Positions 25,809-34,638 are shown, counted from the stretch's first letter. The stretch: 59,944 nt of DNA from Lachnospiraceae bacterium (GCA_014804445.1 JAAUZU010000004.1:69942-129885), one strand, 5' to 3'. The notes: a model not told the origin generated them from the sequence alone. Translations and numbers: made by a program.

Positions 25809-26221
25809 ATCTTTCCCACTTTCTTTACAGCAAGCTCCAAATCCAAGTCGTGAAGTCCCGCATATGCTTTTTTCAGATAATCAAGCGGCACTCTTTCAAC
25901 CAGTTCCTGACTTGGAATATTATACTGCCATTGGTAATAAGCATAAAATTCGCCTATCCAATCGGGGATAAACCCTTTCAAAGCCTCCCCTTTTTTCAGT
26001 TTGTATTGCTCTGTTTGCTGAAAGTACTCCCACAAACCTTTTGCATCCATTGTGCAGACAAAAGCCTGCGCTTCGTCCACATATCTTCTTGTCTTACTTT
26101 TCATATAGGAACAGATAAAATCTTCTGTATCCATATCAGGATAATTTATCGCAATATAGTCAAATAGCTTTCCTTGGTTTTCTACCACCTCATCCAAATA
26201 CGCTTTGGAATAAGCCTGCAT
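25805..26221 (-). CDS. Unknown 138-aa protein in the ADP-ribosylation operon
   Basis: The 138-aa protein belongs to no family I can name with confidence. It is mostly helical, acidic-aromatic, with DTEDFICSYMKSKTRRYVDEAQAF-type content (DTEDFICSYMKSKTRR) and a Trp/Tyr-rich patch near residues 90-105 (FIPDWIGEFYAYYQWQY). No signal peptide or membrane span is present, so it is cytoplasmic. It sits between the DUF3990 gene (16 bases upstream) and the NADAR gene (4-base overlap), with AAGGTGAT before the start. Such tight packing suggests an adaptor, neutralising partner or specificity subunit for the neighbouring enzymes. Confidence 0.75.
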   Translation of the reverse strand: MQAYSKAYLDEVVENQGKLFDYIAINYPDMDTEDFICSYMKSKTRRYVDEAQAFVCTMDAKGLWEYFQQTEQYKLKKGEALKGFIPDWIGEFYAYYQWQYNIPSQELVERVPLDYLKKAYAGLHDLDLELAVKKVGKI

Positions 26222-26237
26222 ATAATCACCTTGCCTT

Positions 26238-26876
26238 TCAAAGTAGGGTACTGAACACCTTTGTTACTTGGTTGCGATCAGAGTCTATTAATTTGCGCAT
26301 ATTCTCACGCGCCGCAATATCGCGCTCATTATACTTCTTATTAAACTGCATAAAGTCAACGGATTGTAAATCTTCGTGAAACTCCGTCAATTTTTCATAT
26401 GCCTTTTGGGTCTTAATACAATATTGAATTCCCAAGCTACCAAGGGCAAGCAATTCCTCCAAAATATCCACATCCACCTCATCTCGAACAAACGCTTTTG
26501 CAATGTAGAAATATGATGCGTTGGCTCTCCATCCTTTAATAATGTCATATTCTTCCGTAGAAACGCCATACTTTTCAATAAAACGTTTTGAAAGCAACCG
26601 ATACCGTTTTGAATCTGCTGCATCACGATGCTTCATCAGTTCAGCAAGCCACGATAGAACACTTTTATTCTGAAAATCCAATATTTTCAACTCAGCCATA
26701 TCCAGTTCATATTTATGAACCCATCCATTTAAGGCGCCTGGACGATAAACTGCCCATTCCTTTGCAAGCTCTATACTTTCTGTCAGATAAAATCCCTTTC
26801 CATAATCATGTTTTTCATCGCCTAACCCAAATTGAAGCGTTATGATTTCATTTGGACTGCCATGATATAATATCAT
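26238..26876 (-). CDS. DUF3990 ADP-ribosyltransferase-fold protein
   Basis: The protein has 212 aa. I start it at the ATG at 26876 (MILYHGS) because AAAGGAG precedes it. The longer frame to 26963 adds a non-conserved leader. DUF3990 belongs to the ADP-ribosyltransferase (PARP-like) clan. The NAD-binding His is in LYHGS (His5), the aromatic second motif is DYGKGFYLTES (Phe29-Tyr30), and GIQYCIKTQKA (Gln151) lies where the third active-site residue is expected, giving an H-Y-Q pattern. The last assignment is my inference. It is first in a three-gene operon ending with a NADAR glycohydrolase, and so is the likely toxic or regulatory transferase of the unit. Confidence 0.85.
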   Translation of the reverse strand: MILYHGSPNEIITLQFGLGDEKHDYGKGFYLTESIELAKEWAVYRPGALNGWVHKYELDMAELKILDFQNKSVLSWLAELMKHRDAADSKRYRLLSKRFIEKYGVSTEEYDIIKGWRANASYFYIAKAFVRDEVDVDILEELLALGSLGIQYCIKTQKAYEKLTEFHEDLQSVDFMQFNKKYNERDIAARENMRKLIDSDRNQVTKVFSTLL

Positions 26877-27003
26877 AACTATTTCTCCTTTACACAAACA
26901 TCTTTTCAAGCATTGTACTCGTTTGCATCCATCTTTGAACGTAATACGTTCGCTCCATTCCATAATACAAAAATTAATTCTTTTTTACTTTCCTATATCT
27001 TCC

Positions 27004-27033
27004 ATGCTAAATTCCAATAGTCGTATTTGTCAA
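27004..27033 (-). promoter_or_regulatory. Predicted promoter of the DUF3990-NADAR operon
   Basis: On the minus strand, a perfect TTGACA (27028-27033) and TAGCAT (27004-27009) are 18 bases apart, ~120 bases before the DUF3990 start. The long leader holds no obvious structure. Confidence 0.5.
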
Positions 27034-27066
27034 TATTTTTTTGCAAGTCCCTTAAAATCACAAAAG

Positions 27067-27098
27067 GCAACTACCGGATTCTCCACTCCGGTAGCTGC
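27067..27098 (-). terminator. Terminator of the DEAD-box helicase gene
   Basis: On the minus strand the stem GCAGCTACCGG / CCGGTAGTTGC (one wobble) has a 10-base loop and CTTTTGTG follows. It lies 16 bases after the helicase stop. Confidence 0.75.
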
Positions 27099-27113
27099 CC
27101 GCATGGTGCTTTC

Positions 27114-29051
27114 CTATTTTCTTCTTACGCCCAAAGGACTTCCGTCTCTCCTGACATCTATTGCCTTTTTCTTGCGTCGGCCTTCACTTTTTGCGTCTTC
27201 AAATTTTCGGTCTTTGCTTTTTTTATCGCTCTCCGCGCCTTTTCCGCCTCGGCGGCCTTTTTCGTCCTCGGACTTTCTTCCCGCGCGGCGGTTTTCCTTT
27301 TCCCCGCTGTAACTCCTGCTGTCGCGGCGGCTTTCCTTTTCTTCTCCGTAGCTTCTGCTGTCGTGACGACGGCTCTTTTCTTCCCCGTAGCTTCTGCTGT
27401 CATGGCGGCGGCTCTTTTCTTCCCCGTAGTTCCTGCTGTCGCGGCGGCTGCTTTTTTCTTCCTCAGAGCGTCTGTCAGAACGGCAGCTTCCTTTTTCTTC
27501 CTCAAATTTTCTGTCAGAACGGCGGCTTTCTTTTTCCTCTCCGCGGCTTCGGCTGCCACGGCGCTCTCCGCGTTCTTCCTCGCGTCCTCTGCCTGAGCGG
27601 CGGCTTCTTCTGCTTTCCTGTCCGCCTTCTGCGCCTCTCCTGCGCTCTCCACGGCGTCCGAATATGCCTTCCTTCTTCGGCTCCTCTACCACGATTTCCT
27701 GAATATTATCGCCCACCTGCATCCTGACAAGCGCTGCCAGAAGATCCATCGGGTCTGCTCCAAGCTCCGTGATTTTTTCTTCTATTTTTTCCTTTAAATT
27801 TTCCAAATCAGTTCCTTCTGCTTTTTCCACGGCGGATGCAATCACCTTGTCCACCTTGACATCCATAACCTGCTTTGCTTTCGGCACTTTCATTTCCGTC
27901 ATCTTTGTCTTGCAGACTCTCTCAATATCCCGAATCCGGTAGAGGTCCCTTCCATAGGCAAAGGTGAACGCCATGCCTTCCTTGCCGGCACGTCCGGTTC
28001 TTCCGATTCTGTGGACATAGTACTCAATGTCCTGCGGCACATCATAATTAAATACCGCCTCCAAATCGTCAACGTCAATTCCGCGCGCCGCAACATCCGT
28101 TGCTATCAGGATTTCCAGACTGCCGTTTTTAAAACGGTTCATCACGAAATCCCTCTGCTTCTGCGTCATGTCACCGTGCAGCCCTTCCGCCTGATAACCG
28201 CGGTTTTTCAGGTTTTCTGCCAGCTCATCCACCATTCGTTTTGTGTTGCAGAAAATAATGGAACGTTTAAAACCGTGCAGTTCCAAAAGCCTGCTGATAA
28301 CCTCTTCCTTATAAACACTTTTTACCACAAAATAATACTGCTTTATCAGCGGTATTGTCAGTTCCTTTTTGGTCACTTTTATCAGCTCGGCATCCTTCTG
28401 GTATTTATCCGTAATATCCAGAATCGCCTGCGGCATGGTGGCAGAAAACAATGCTGTCTGATGCTCGTTTTCAATCTCACCCAGAATGGTTTCCATATCT
28501 TCACGGAATCCCATGTCCAGCATCTCATCCGCCTCGTCAAGTATCACCATTTTTACATTCTGAAGCTTGATCGTATGCCTGCGCATATGGTCCATCACAC
28601 GCCCGGGCGTTCCGACTATGATCTGCACACCACCCTTCAGCGCCTTAATCTGCCTGCTGATATCCTGCCCGCCATAGATAGGAACCATCTTCACGCCATG
28701 CATATATTTGGAAAACTTTCTAAGCTCTTCCGCCGCCTGGATTGCCAGCTCTCTGGTCGGACACAGAATAATGCCCTGTAAACTTCTGTCATTTTCATCT
28801 ATTCTCTGCAGCATGGGAATTCCAAATGCCGCCGTTTTTCCCGTGCCTGTCTGTGCCTGCCCTATGACGTCCCTTCCTTCCATTAAAATCGGTATCGCCT
28901 GCTTTTGGATAGGCGTCATATTTTCAAAACCCATTTCTTTTACTGCACGGAGAATCCTCTCATCTATTCCCGAATTCTCATATTCCATATCTTCCTGCGC
29001 CTGCTCTTTTGCTCCGGTTTCTTCGTCTACTTTCATTTCATCAAAATCCAT
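27114..29051 (-). CDS. DEAD-box RNA helicase with repetitive basic tail
   Basis: This 645-aa protein unwinds RNA duplexes, in the DeaD/CshA group used in cold adaptation, decay and ribosome assembly. Motifs in order: Q motif (FENMTPIQKQAIP), Walker A (AQTGTGKT), PTRELA, the DEAD box (ILDEADEMLD), SAT, then RGIDVDDLEAVFNYDVP and HRIGRTGRAG. After residue ~445 comes a ~200-residue low-complexity Arg/Ser/Glu-rich tail with 13-residue repeats of YGEEKSRRHDSRS type, probably RNA-binding. The start at 29051 is preferred; the longer frame would use a TTG inside the leader hairpin's T-run. It is preceded by a promoter and a terminator hairpin (29085-29117), suggesting attenuation. Confidence 0.95.
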   Translation of the reverse strand: MDFDEMKVDEETGAKEQAQEDMEYENSGIDERILRAVKEMGFENMTPIQKQAIPILMEGRDVIGQAQTGTGKTAAFGIPMLQRIDENDRSLQGIILCPTRELAIQAAEELRKFSKYMHGVKMVPIYGGQDISRQIKALKGGVQIIVGTPGRVMDHMRRHTIKLQNVKMVILDEADEMLDMGFREDMETILGEIENEHQTALFSATMPQAILDITDKYQKDAELIKVTKKELTIPLIKQYYFVVKSVYKEEVISRLLELHGFKRSIIFCNTKRMVDELAENLKNRGYQAEGLHGDMTQKQRDFVMNRFKNGSLEILIATDVAARGIDVDDLEAVFNYDVPQDIEYYVHRIGRTGRAGKEGMAFTFAYGRDLYRIRDIERVCKTKMTEMKVPKAKQVMDVKVDKVIASAVEKAEGTDLENLKEKIEEKITELGADPMDLLAALVRMQVGDNIQEIVVEEPKKEGIFGRRGERRRGAEGGQESRRSRRSGRGREEERGERRGSRSRGEEKESRRSDRKFEEEKGSCRSDRRSEEEKSSRRDSRNYGEEKSRRHDSRSYGEEKSRRHDSRSYGEEKESRRDSRSYSGEKENRRAGRKSEDEKGRRGGKGAESDKKSKDRKFEDAKSEGRRKKKAIDVRRDGSPLGVRRK

Positions 29052-29084
29052 GCTATACCATGCCTTTCCATCAATCCAATGTAG

Positions 29085-29117
29085 CAAAAAAACAACGTCC
29101 CGTGTAAAGGACGTTGT
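29085..29117 (-). terminator. Strong terminator / leader attenuator before the helicase gene
   Basis: On the minus strand the stem ACAACGTCC / GGACGTTGT (29109-29117 with 29092-29100) has an 8-base loop and is followed by seven T (29085-29091). It ends the chemoreceptor transcript, but it also lies between a strong promoter and the helicase start, so it must be passed for helicase expression from that promoter. Confidence 0.85.
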
Positions 29118-29141
29118 CTGTCTACTTTTACGAACCGACTT

Positions 29142-29170
29142 ATTGTATATTACTTTTATTGAAAAGTCAA
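29142..29170 (-). promoter_or_regulatory. Promoter of the helicase leader
   Basis: On the minus strand, TTGACT (29165-29170) and TACAAT (29142-29147) are 17 bases apart, just after the chemoreceptor stop. The predicted RNA would reach the hairpin within about 20 bases. Confidence 0.7.
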
Positions 29171-29177
29171 GCCATTT

Positions 29178-30881
29178 TTACACTTTGAAAACGCTCATGG
29201 AGCTTTCCAGTTCGCCGGCAACCTCTTTCAGCCTGCCCGCCTGCTCTGCCATATTCTGGACAATTGCACCTACCTCTGTGGCAGAAGCAGAGGTTTCCTC
29301 CGTGCCCGCTGCATTTTCTTCGGCAATGGCGGTCAGATTCTGTACCACATCAACCACATTTACCCTCGCCTCGTCCATCCTGCTGATGCTGTTGGAAATA
29401 GCGCTTATACTTTCTAAGGAAGTATCGATACCTTTCTTTACCTCTGCAAAGCCCATGCCGGTTCTTTCCACATTGGCACTCTGCCTTGCAATGATTTCCC
29501 GCACACTATCCATGGTTTCCACTGCTTCCTCAGAATCTCGAATCAGGGAATCTATAATCTCTTCAATTTCCCTTGCAGATTCATTGGACTGCTCTGCCAG
29601 CTTCTGTATCTGAGATGCTACCACCGCAAAACCACGTCCCTGCTCGCCTGCCCTTGCCGCTTCGATGGAAGCGTTTAAGGAAAGCAGATTTGTTTCTTCT
29701 GCAATGGAAGTAATCATGGTTGTCGCTTCCCGAATCTTTAACGCAGACTCGTTGGTCGTATTGGTCTGCTCGGAAATCTTTTCGATCGCCTCTCTGGTCT
29801 GTACATTCGTCTGATCCAGTTCTTTCAGTGTTTCCAGTGCTTCAACGCTTGCCCGCTGCATTGCATCCGCATTGGAATTAAGGCTGCTGACCTGTTCTCC
29901 TGTTTCCTCCACCATGCTGCCGATTAAAATAACGTTTTCGGTTGCCTTCTGCGTCTCCTCCGCCTGTGAGGTCGCACCGTCTGCAATCTCACCGACAGCA
30001 CGATCTACCTGACCGACTGCCTCACTGGTCTCCATGGTCTCGCCACTTAAGGTCTCAGCCGCCTCATACAAGCTTCTGCTCTGCTTTTTAATTTGTGCAT
30101 ACACCTTGACAAGCTCTTCCCGCAGTCCGGAAATGGCACGGCTCATCTGCCCTGTTTCATCCTTGCGCCTGTTCAGCTTCTCCTGCGTCTCATCTGCAGT
30201 AAAGTCCATTTCTGCCAGCTTGAGAACATTTTTAGCCAGCATATTGATGGGTCTTACCACCAGCTTACCGAGTCCGAATCCAAGCAGACCGCAGACTACC
30301 AGCACAAGAATACCGCTCATATAAGAACGCCGCATCATCATATTAACTTTGCTGAAAATCTCACTCTCATCCGCGGTAATTACCAGAATATAGTTGCCGT
30401 TGCCTCCCACATAATAGGAAGCATATTTTTCAACGCCTTTAAAATTATAAGTGATAATCGCCGGTTCCGGTATCCTGCCCTGTGAAATCTCTCCCACCAG
30501 ACCCTTTACCACTTCGTTTTCTACGGACTGTCCGATTTTGTCTGCGGTCGGATGGTAGAGCATAATGCCCTGTGCGTCTGTTATGTACGCATAACTGGAC
30601 GCTGCCCCTTTGATGCGGACATCCTTAAACATCTCGCTCAGTGAAGCAGCCGCTAACGCCTGTTCCTTTCCTTCCCTTGCAACCTTCTCCTCCAGATTCC
30701 GGCCGTAGACAACCGCCATGTCATACATATAATTTTCCGCATTTTCGGCAATATTTTCATTTATCAGAGGAAGGAAAGTCCAAACCTCCAAAAGCCATGT
30801 CGCACAAACACCGATGACAACACACCACAAAATTTTAATTACAATAGAATGAATCAATCCTACTTTTATTCTTTTTTTCAT
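29178..30881 (-). CDS. Methyl-accepting chemotaxis protein
   Basis: The protein has 567 aa from the ATG at 30881 ([19 protein letters not shown]). The longer frame to 30998 runs through the leader hairpin and is rejected. Transmembrane helices are at ~12-35 and ~195-215. Between them is an extracellular single-Cache-like sensor ([17 protein letters not shown], then DKIGQSV). A HAMP linker follows ([19 protein letters not shown]), then the signalling coiled coil with the conserved tip [20 protein letters not shown]. It would signal through CheA/CheW; no che or flagellar genes are in the window. The Shine-Dalgarno match is weak. A strong promoter lies at 31037-31065. Confidence 0.93.
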   Translation of the reverse strand: MKKRIKVGLIHSIVIKILWCVVIGVCATWLLEVWTFLPLINENIAENAENYMYDMAVVYGRNLEEKVAREGKEQALAAASLSEMFKDVRIKGAASSYAYITDAQGIMLYHPTADKIGQSVENEVVKGLVGEISQGRIPEPAIITYNFKGVEKYASYYVGGNGNYILVITADESEIFSKVNMMMRRSYMSGILVLVVCGLLGFGLGKLVVRPINMLAKNVLKLAEMDFTADETQEKLNRRKDETGQMSRAISGLREELVKVYAQIKKQSRSLYEAAETLSGETMETSEAVGQVDRAVGEIADGATSQAEETQKATENVILIGSMVEETGEQVSSLNSNADAMQRASVEALETLKELDQTNVQTREAIEKISEQTNTTNESALKIREATTMITSIAEETNLLSLNASIEAARAGEQGRGFAVVASQIQKLAEQSNESAREIEEIIDSLIRDSEEAVETMDSVREIIARQSANVERTGMGFAEVKKGIDTSLESISAISNSISRMDEARVNVVDVVQNLTAIAEENAAGTEETSASATEVGAIVQNMAEQAGRLKEVAGELESSMSVFKV

Positions 30882-30948
30882 AAATAATACCCGTACCTTT
30901 CCCGTCTTCGCCTGCTGCATGTACATTGCTGCTGCCTGAAATGTATAA

Positions 30949-30980
30949 ATGCCAAACAAGCCGTTAGGCTTATTTGGCAT
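30949..30980 (-). promoter_or_regulatory. Hairpin in the chemoreceptor leader
   Basis: ATGCCAAACAAGCC (30949-30962) pairs with GGCTTATTTGGCAT (30967-30980) at 13 of 14 positions around a 4-base loop. It lies in the ~150-base leader between the promoter and start. There is only a short T-rich sequence after it on the minus strand, so it may be a weak terminator or an mRNA-stabilising structure. It does not match the c-di-GMP riboswitch consensus. Confidence 0.5.
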
Positions 30981-31036
30981 TTTACTTCGCTTATACAACA
31001 GTCGATCTAATATGTAAAATAAGAATAACTGTCCTT

Positions 31037-31065
31037 ATTATATCGTAAATCAGCAGAAATTACAA
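31037..31065 (-). promoter_or_regulatory. Promoter of the chemoreceptor gene
   Basis: On the minus strand, TTGTAA (31060-31065) and TATAAT (31037-31042) are 17 bases apart. It sits directly after the sugar kinase stop. Confidence 0.7.
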
Positions 31066-31068
31066 CTA

Positions 31069-32091
31069 TTATCTATCCATCTCCGCAACACGCCCCGTGG
31101 ACTTATGCTCTTTTATGATTCCTTCTATCTCCTTTAAGTCCGTAGAAAGCAAATCCCCGGGAATCGTATTTTTCAGTGCGCTGGTTGCATTGCCGAATTC
31201 CAGTGCTTTTCCGTAGTCACCTTCATGTGCCAGCAAACCGTAAAGCACACCTGAAATGTAGGCGTCGCCGCTTCCGATTCTGTCTACCACCTCAATATCG
31301 GCATACGGCGCTTCCTCATAGAACTTATCGTCCTTGGCGCTGTAAATAATCGAGCCAAAAGTATGGCGTTTCGGACTATGTACAATACGCTGGGTGGACG
31401 CCACAATCGAAATCGGATACTCCTCGGTAAAGCTCTTCATAATACTCTTTGCGTCGCCTTCCTTTAAGAACGTAAGCCGCGCCGTATCCTCGGAACAGAA
31501 AAAGATATCTACATAGGGCAGAATTCCTTCAATACATTCTTTTGCCTCCGCTCCCGTCCAAAGGTTGCCGCGGAAATTGACGTCAAAGGATATCAAGGCA
31601 CCCTGCTCCTTAAACCGCTTCATCATTTCAATAGCTGTCTTTCTGCACTGTTCACTGAGCGCCAGTGTGATGCCGCTGGTATGGAAGCAGCGTGCAGAAC
31701 TGTAAAGCTCATCGGTATAGTCGGACACATCAATCTTGTTGACGGATGTATTTTTTCTGTCATATACAATGCGGGGTTTTCTCGGATACGCGCCGCTCTC
31801 ATAGTAATATACACCCAGCCTTGCATCCTTGTCGTCATCATACACCAGATAATCGTCGCTGACGCCGCACTGGCGCACACGGTTCTTGACATAAGTTCCT
31901 AAATCATTCGCCGGCAGCTTGGAAATAATACCGCAGCGCAGTCCCAGCATGGCAGTACCCGCAATCGCATTCATCTCCGCGCCGCCTACCTGCTTGCCCA
32001 GACTGTCCCCCCTGGTGATTCTCTCATTGTTCGGCGGCGACAACCGAAGCATCAACTCTCCCAGCGACACCAAATCAAAATCTTTTTTCAT
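31069..32091 (-). CDS. PfkB-family sugar kinase (2-keto-3-deoxygluconate kinase-like)
   Basis: The protein has 340 aa. It has the ribokinase fold: the substrate motif GKQVGGAEMNAIAGTAMLGL near residue 35 and the PfkB signature 2 DRIGSGDAYISGVLYGL near 270, with catalytic Asp in GSGDA. The sequence FDVNFRGNLWTG and length resemble KdgK and 5-dehydro-2-deoxygluconokinase relatives. The exact sugar is not set by context; no aldolase or transporter lies next to it. AAGGAGG precedes the start. It is preceded by its own intergenic region and followed by the chemoreceptor promoter. Confidence 0.85.
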   Translation of the reverse strand: MKKDFDLVSLGELMLRLSPPNNERITRGDSLGKQVGGAEMNAIAGTAMLGLRCGIISKLPANDLGTYVKNRVRQCGVSDDYLVYDDDKDARLGVYYYESGAYPRKPRIVYDRKNTSVNKIDVSDYTDELYSSARCFHTSGITLALSEQCRKTAIEMMKRFKEQGALISFDVNFRGNLWTGAEAKECIEGILPYVDIFFCSEDTARLTFLKEGDAKSIMKSFTEEYPISIVASTQRIVHSPKRHTFGSIIYSAKDDKFYEEAPYADIEVVDRIGSGDAYISGVLYGLLAHEGDYGKALEFGNATSALKNTIPGDLLSTDLKEIEGIIKEHKSTGRVAEMDR

Positions 32092-32218
32092 GACCCATAC
32101 CTCCTTAGATTTTTCCTTATCTTATACGCTTCTCCGCTCTTTTTGTAAGCTCTTACATTTTATGCTTTCATTATAGCATGATTCGGTTTTTACGTAAAGT
32201 CTGCAAATAAAAAGTCAA

Positions 32219-32250
32219 TAAGAGTCCCTTGCCTCAGCAGGAAACTCTTA
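32219..32250 (-). terminator. Terminator of the PD-(D/E)XK gene
   Basis: On the minus strand TAAGAGT pairs with ACTCTTA, with an inner CCTGC / GCAGG-type extension, and TTGACTTTTTATTT follows, 26 bases after the stop of the 32276-33067 gene. Confidence 0.6.
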
Positions 32251-32275
32251 CTTTTAAGCAACCATAAACTTTTCA

Positions 32276-33067
32276 TCAAGCAGAAGCAAGCACGGATTTT
32301 TCCGCTTCCGCATATTCATCCTCCGTATAATCCAAACCCATAATGGTATCCCTGTCAAAACCTTTTCGGATCATTTTACAGATCGTATTGATTCTTTCCC
32401 TTTTTGTAGCCTTTTCTTCAGCTTCATTCATATATTTTTCCATAACCTCACACATGACAGATACACCTCCTTCTTCTTCTTTTAGATAGCTTACCCGGGA
32501 TGACAACTTCGGGAACCGCGGGTCATGAACCTCCTGTTGCATGAAACATCGCATCAGGTCCGCAATATCCGTACCATCATCCACAGAAGTATTGACAAAT
32601 ACCTCCTGCAAACCATCATCAATCGACTCTCCATTTTCCCGTATTACTTTATCAATATGGTAAATAGTCCTTCCATACCCTAAAAAATCTCTTTCCGATA
32701 TATAAACAATGATTACCCTCGGAACATTTTCAAACCGTTCGCCCGGGTCTGTATTCTTGGTGACAATACTCGCCGCATTATAACGGGCTCTCTTTAGGTG
32801 ATCATCAGAATGGGCGCGCTGTACTTCAATGTTACATCTTGCTCCGTCGCCAAGAACGCAGAGTGCATCCAGCCGCACAGACCTTCCATAAATATTCTTA
32901 ATGCTTCTCTGTACGATAACCTCTTCAACGATTAAAGCATTATCCTCAAGAATCGTCCTAAGTATCTCCTGACATACCTCTTTGTCATCAGCCAGTACTT
33001 CAAAGAATACATCGTCAATGGGGCGAAAATTCTGAACCTGCTCCTTTTTTTCTTCAAATGTTTTCAT
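32276..33067 (-). CDS. PD-(D/E)XK nuclease-family transposase-like protein (Rpn/PDDEXK_2)
   Basis: The protein has 263 aa. It matches the Rpn/PDDEXK_2 group often annotated as 'nuclease family transposase': an FRPIDDVFFEVLADDKE opening, then Asp67 in RLDAL and Glu81-x-Gln83 in CNIEVQRA as the D...ExQ nuclease core, and PRVIIVYISERDF. The C-terminal third (from ~210) is charged and variable, typical for the family. The start follows GGAAGGACT. No inverted repeats flank it, so there is no sign of a recent insertion. It is probably a DNA endonuclease promoting recombination; this copy's activity is unproven. Confidence 0.82.
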   Translation of the reverse strand: MKTFEEKKEQVQNFRPIDDVFFEVLADDKEVCQEILRTILEDNALIVEEVIVQRSIKNIYGRSVRLDALCVLGDGARCNIEVQRAHSDDHLKRARYNAASIVTKNTDPGERFENVPRVIIVYISERDFLGYGRTIYHIDKVIRENGESIDDGLQEVFVNTSVDDGTDIADLMRCFMQQEVHDPRFPKLSSRVSYLKEEEGGVSVMCEVMEKYMNEAEEKATKRERINTICKMIRKGFDRDTIMGLDYTEDEYAEAEKSVLASA

Positions 33068-33402
33068 AGTCCTTCCTTTCCCTGCTATGGCAGTATATGT
33101 TTATTTATATCAACAGGGAAGGAAATCAACAGTCCATCCCTGACAAATTTGGGGATGAAACCATTTATTTCATGCCTGTTACCAGACAGATTTCAAAAAG
33201 ATATTCGTAATTATTATATACCATATTTTTACCGGAAATTCAAGAAAAACGCCATTACCAGATACCTGATTATAGATAGCACAAATAATGTAAAAAAAGC
33301 GCCTGACGGTTGCACAACAGCACGCTGTGGTTGGTAGCACACACCGACGCTCCGTGATAGAATAAGTCACCGGCGTTAAGTGTGATTATTATGTAACGGA
33401 AT
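33068..33402. other. Intergenic stretch without recognised features
   Basis: The 335-base gap lies between the PD-(D/E)XK gene (leftward) and the peptidase E-like gene (rightward), so it should hold both promoters. I could find no well-spaced -35/-10 pair, hairpin with T-run or coding frame. A CACGCTGTGG / repeat-rich segment at 33310-33385 has no clear meaning. Confidence 0.4.
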
Positions 33403-33978
33403 ATGTACAGAAAGGAGGAATACTATGAGTGGAATTATGCTAAATCAACAGGGCTGGAAAATCCGATTATTGAAAAAGAATTTTTAAAAATGATTGGCAA
33501 AAATGCAATTGCTGCTTCTGCCTTATGGATACCAACTGCGGCGACCAACAAAGAGGCGAAAGCAGTTTTGCCCAAATGCATGAACGACCTTTTGCACGCG
33601 GGCATCCAAAGGGAAAATATCTATACATATGATTTAGATTATGTTATGGTTTATGAAGAATTAAAGAAATTTGATGTGGTATATGTCTGCGGCGGTGACA
33701 GCGCATATTTGTTGGAGCAGATGATAAAAGCGGACTTTATTGCACCAATTACAAAGCATGCCAAGTCAGACGGTGTCTATATCGGCGTCAGCGCAGGAAG
33801 TATAGTCTGCTCCCAAAACTTTGAAAAAGCCATATCCTTCCTGCCCTGTAAGCTTGATGTGCACTGCGATACCGGACATTGTGCAGGCAGTTATGACTTT
33901 GCAAAAGAGGAATGTATCCGTCTCACCAACAGTTCTGCGATTGTGCTCACTGCGTCAGAGCAAAAGATTATAGCCTGA
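33403..33978 (+). pseudogene. Peptidase E-like (S51 / class I amidotransferase fold) gene, frameshifted at the 5' end
   Basis: The ~185-residue body matches small peptidase E-like proteins: TGLENPIIEKEFLKMIGK, IPTAATNKEAKAVLPKCM, DVVYVCGGDSAYLLEQM and the nucleophile elbow GVSAGSIVCS, ending LTNSSAIVLTASEQKI. The only good ribosome site, AAAGGAGG at 33411-33418, serves an ATG at 33425 that lies in another frame and stops after ~20 codons (MSGIMLNQQGWKIRLLKKNF). The frame that encodes the body can only be entered upstream at 33403, which lacks a site. One frame change around 33435-33450 would restore a normal start. This is either a recent pseudogene, a sequencing error or a recoding event. 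Confidence 0.7.
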
Positions 33979-34026
33979 ATTCCATCTGCTATACGCAGCA
34001 GAAATATTTCCAAACGGGAGAACACG

Positions 34027-34638
34027 ATGAAATTATCAGATAAAATTCAATATTTAAGAAAAGAAAAAGGACTTAGCCAAGAAGAACTTGCCGAAATATG
34101 CGGCGTCAGCCGACAGTCCATATCGAAATGGGAGGCGGATATCACCCTGCCGGAAATCGAGAAGTTAATCCTGCTGAGCGATACTTTTCATGTAAGCACC
34201 GACCTGCTCCTCCGCGATGATTACGAGGTGAACGGCACCAAAGAAGCGCATACCTGCGGCGCAAACGCATTGCAGGAATACAAACCGCAATTTTTTGAAG
34301 GCACTTTAATTAAAGAAAGCATAGAAGACGACAGCATTATAGACTACCTGTCCGTCAACAAGGTGGAATTATGGCACACCGGCGGGAAGCCCTGTTACTG
34401 GACAGCTCTTTTCTTCACATCAGAGCGCAAGGATATCCCCCAGCTTTTCTCCAAAGTCATGCTTTCGGGAGAAGGTGCAAACTGGTTCGTCGATTTCAAA
34501 CGCGGCAGCCGGAAATACATTGTATTCCGCGACAAAATCCTGTCCTACACCATCGGTAATCCCGAGGAAAAAGAAGCTGTGTGTGCAGAATGTAGAAAAA
34601 TGGGGATTTCTGATGCAGAGATGGGGTGGAGCGAGTGA
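34027..34638 (+). CDS. XRE-family transcriptional regulator
   Basis: The protein has 203 aa. Residues 1-60 form a Cro/C1-type helix-turn-helix ([38 protein letters not shown]), followed by DLLLRDDYE, typical of clostridial regulators. The C-terminal ~130 residues are a unique domain ([37 protein letters not shown]) that I do not recognise and that may sense a ligand. GGGAG precedes the start. It lies 48 bases downstream of the peptidase E-like gene and may be co-transcribed; the target is unknown. Confidence 0.85.
   Translation: MKLSDKIQYLRKEKGLSQEELAEICGVSRQSISKWEADITLPEIEKLILLSDTFHVSTDLLLRDDYEVNGTKEAHTCGANALQEYKPQFFEGTLIKESIEDDSIIDYLSVNKVELWHTGGKPCYWTALFFTSERKDIPQLFSKVMLSGEGANWFVDFKRGSRKYIVFRDKILSYTIGNPEEKEAVCAECRKMGISDAEMGWSE

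Noticed and set aside
27330..27470. CRISPR-like array
   Set aside because: The repeats are in-frame 39-base coding units with no spacers and no cas genes in the window.
27158..27727. Long Ala/Lys-rich and Phe/Cys-rich frames over the helicase tail
   Set aside because: They arise from the repetitive basic tail read in other frames; composition is low-complexity and there is no start signal.
30882..31068. c-di-GMP (GEMM) riboswitch in the chemoreceptor leader
   Set aside because: The conserved riboswitch segments are not present; only a simple hairpin was found.
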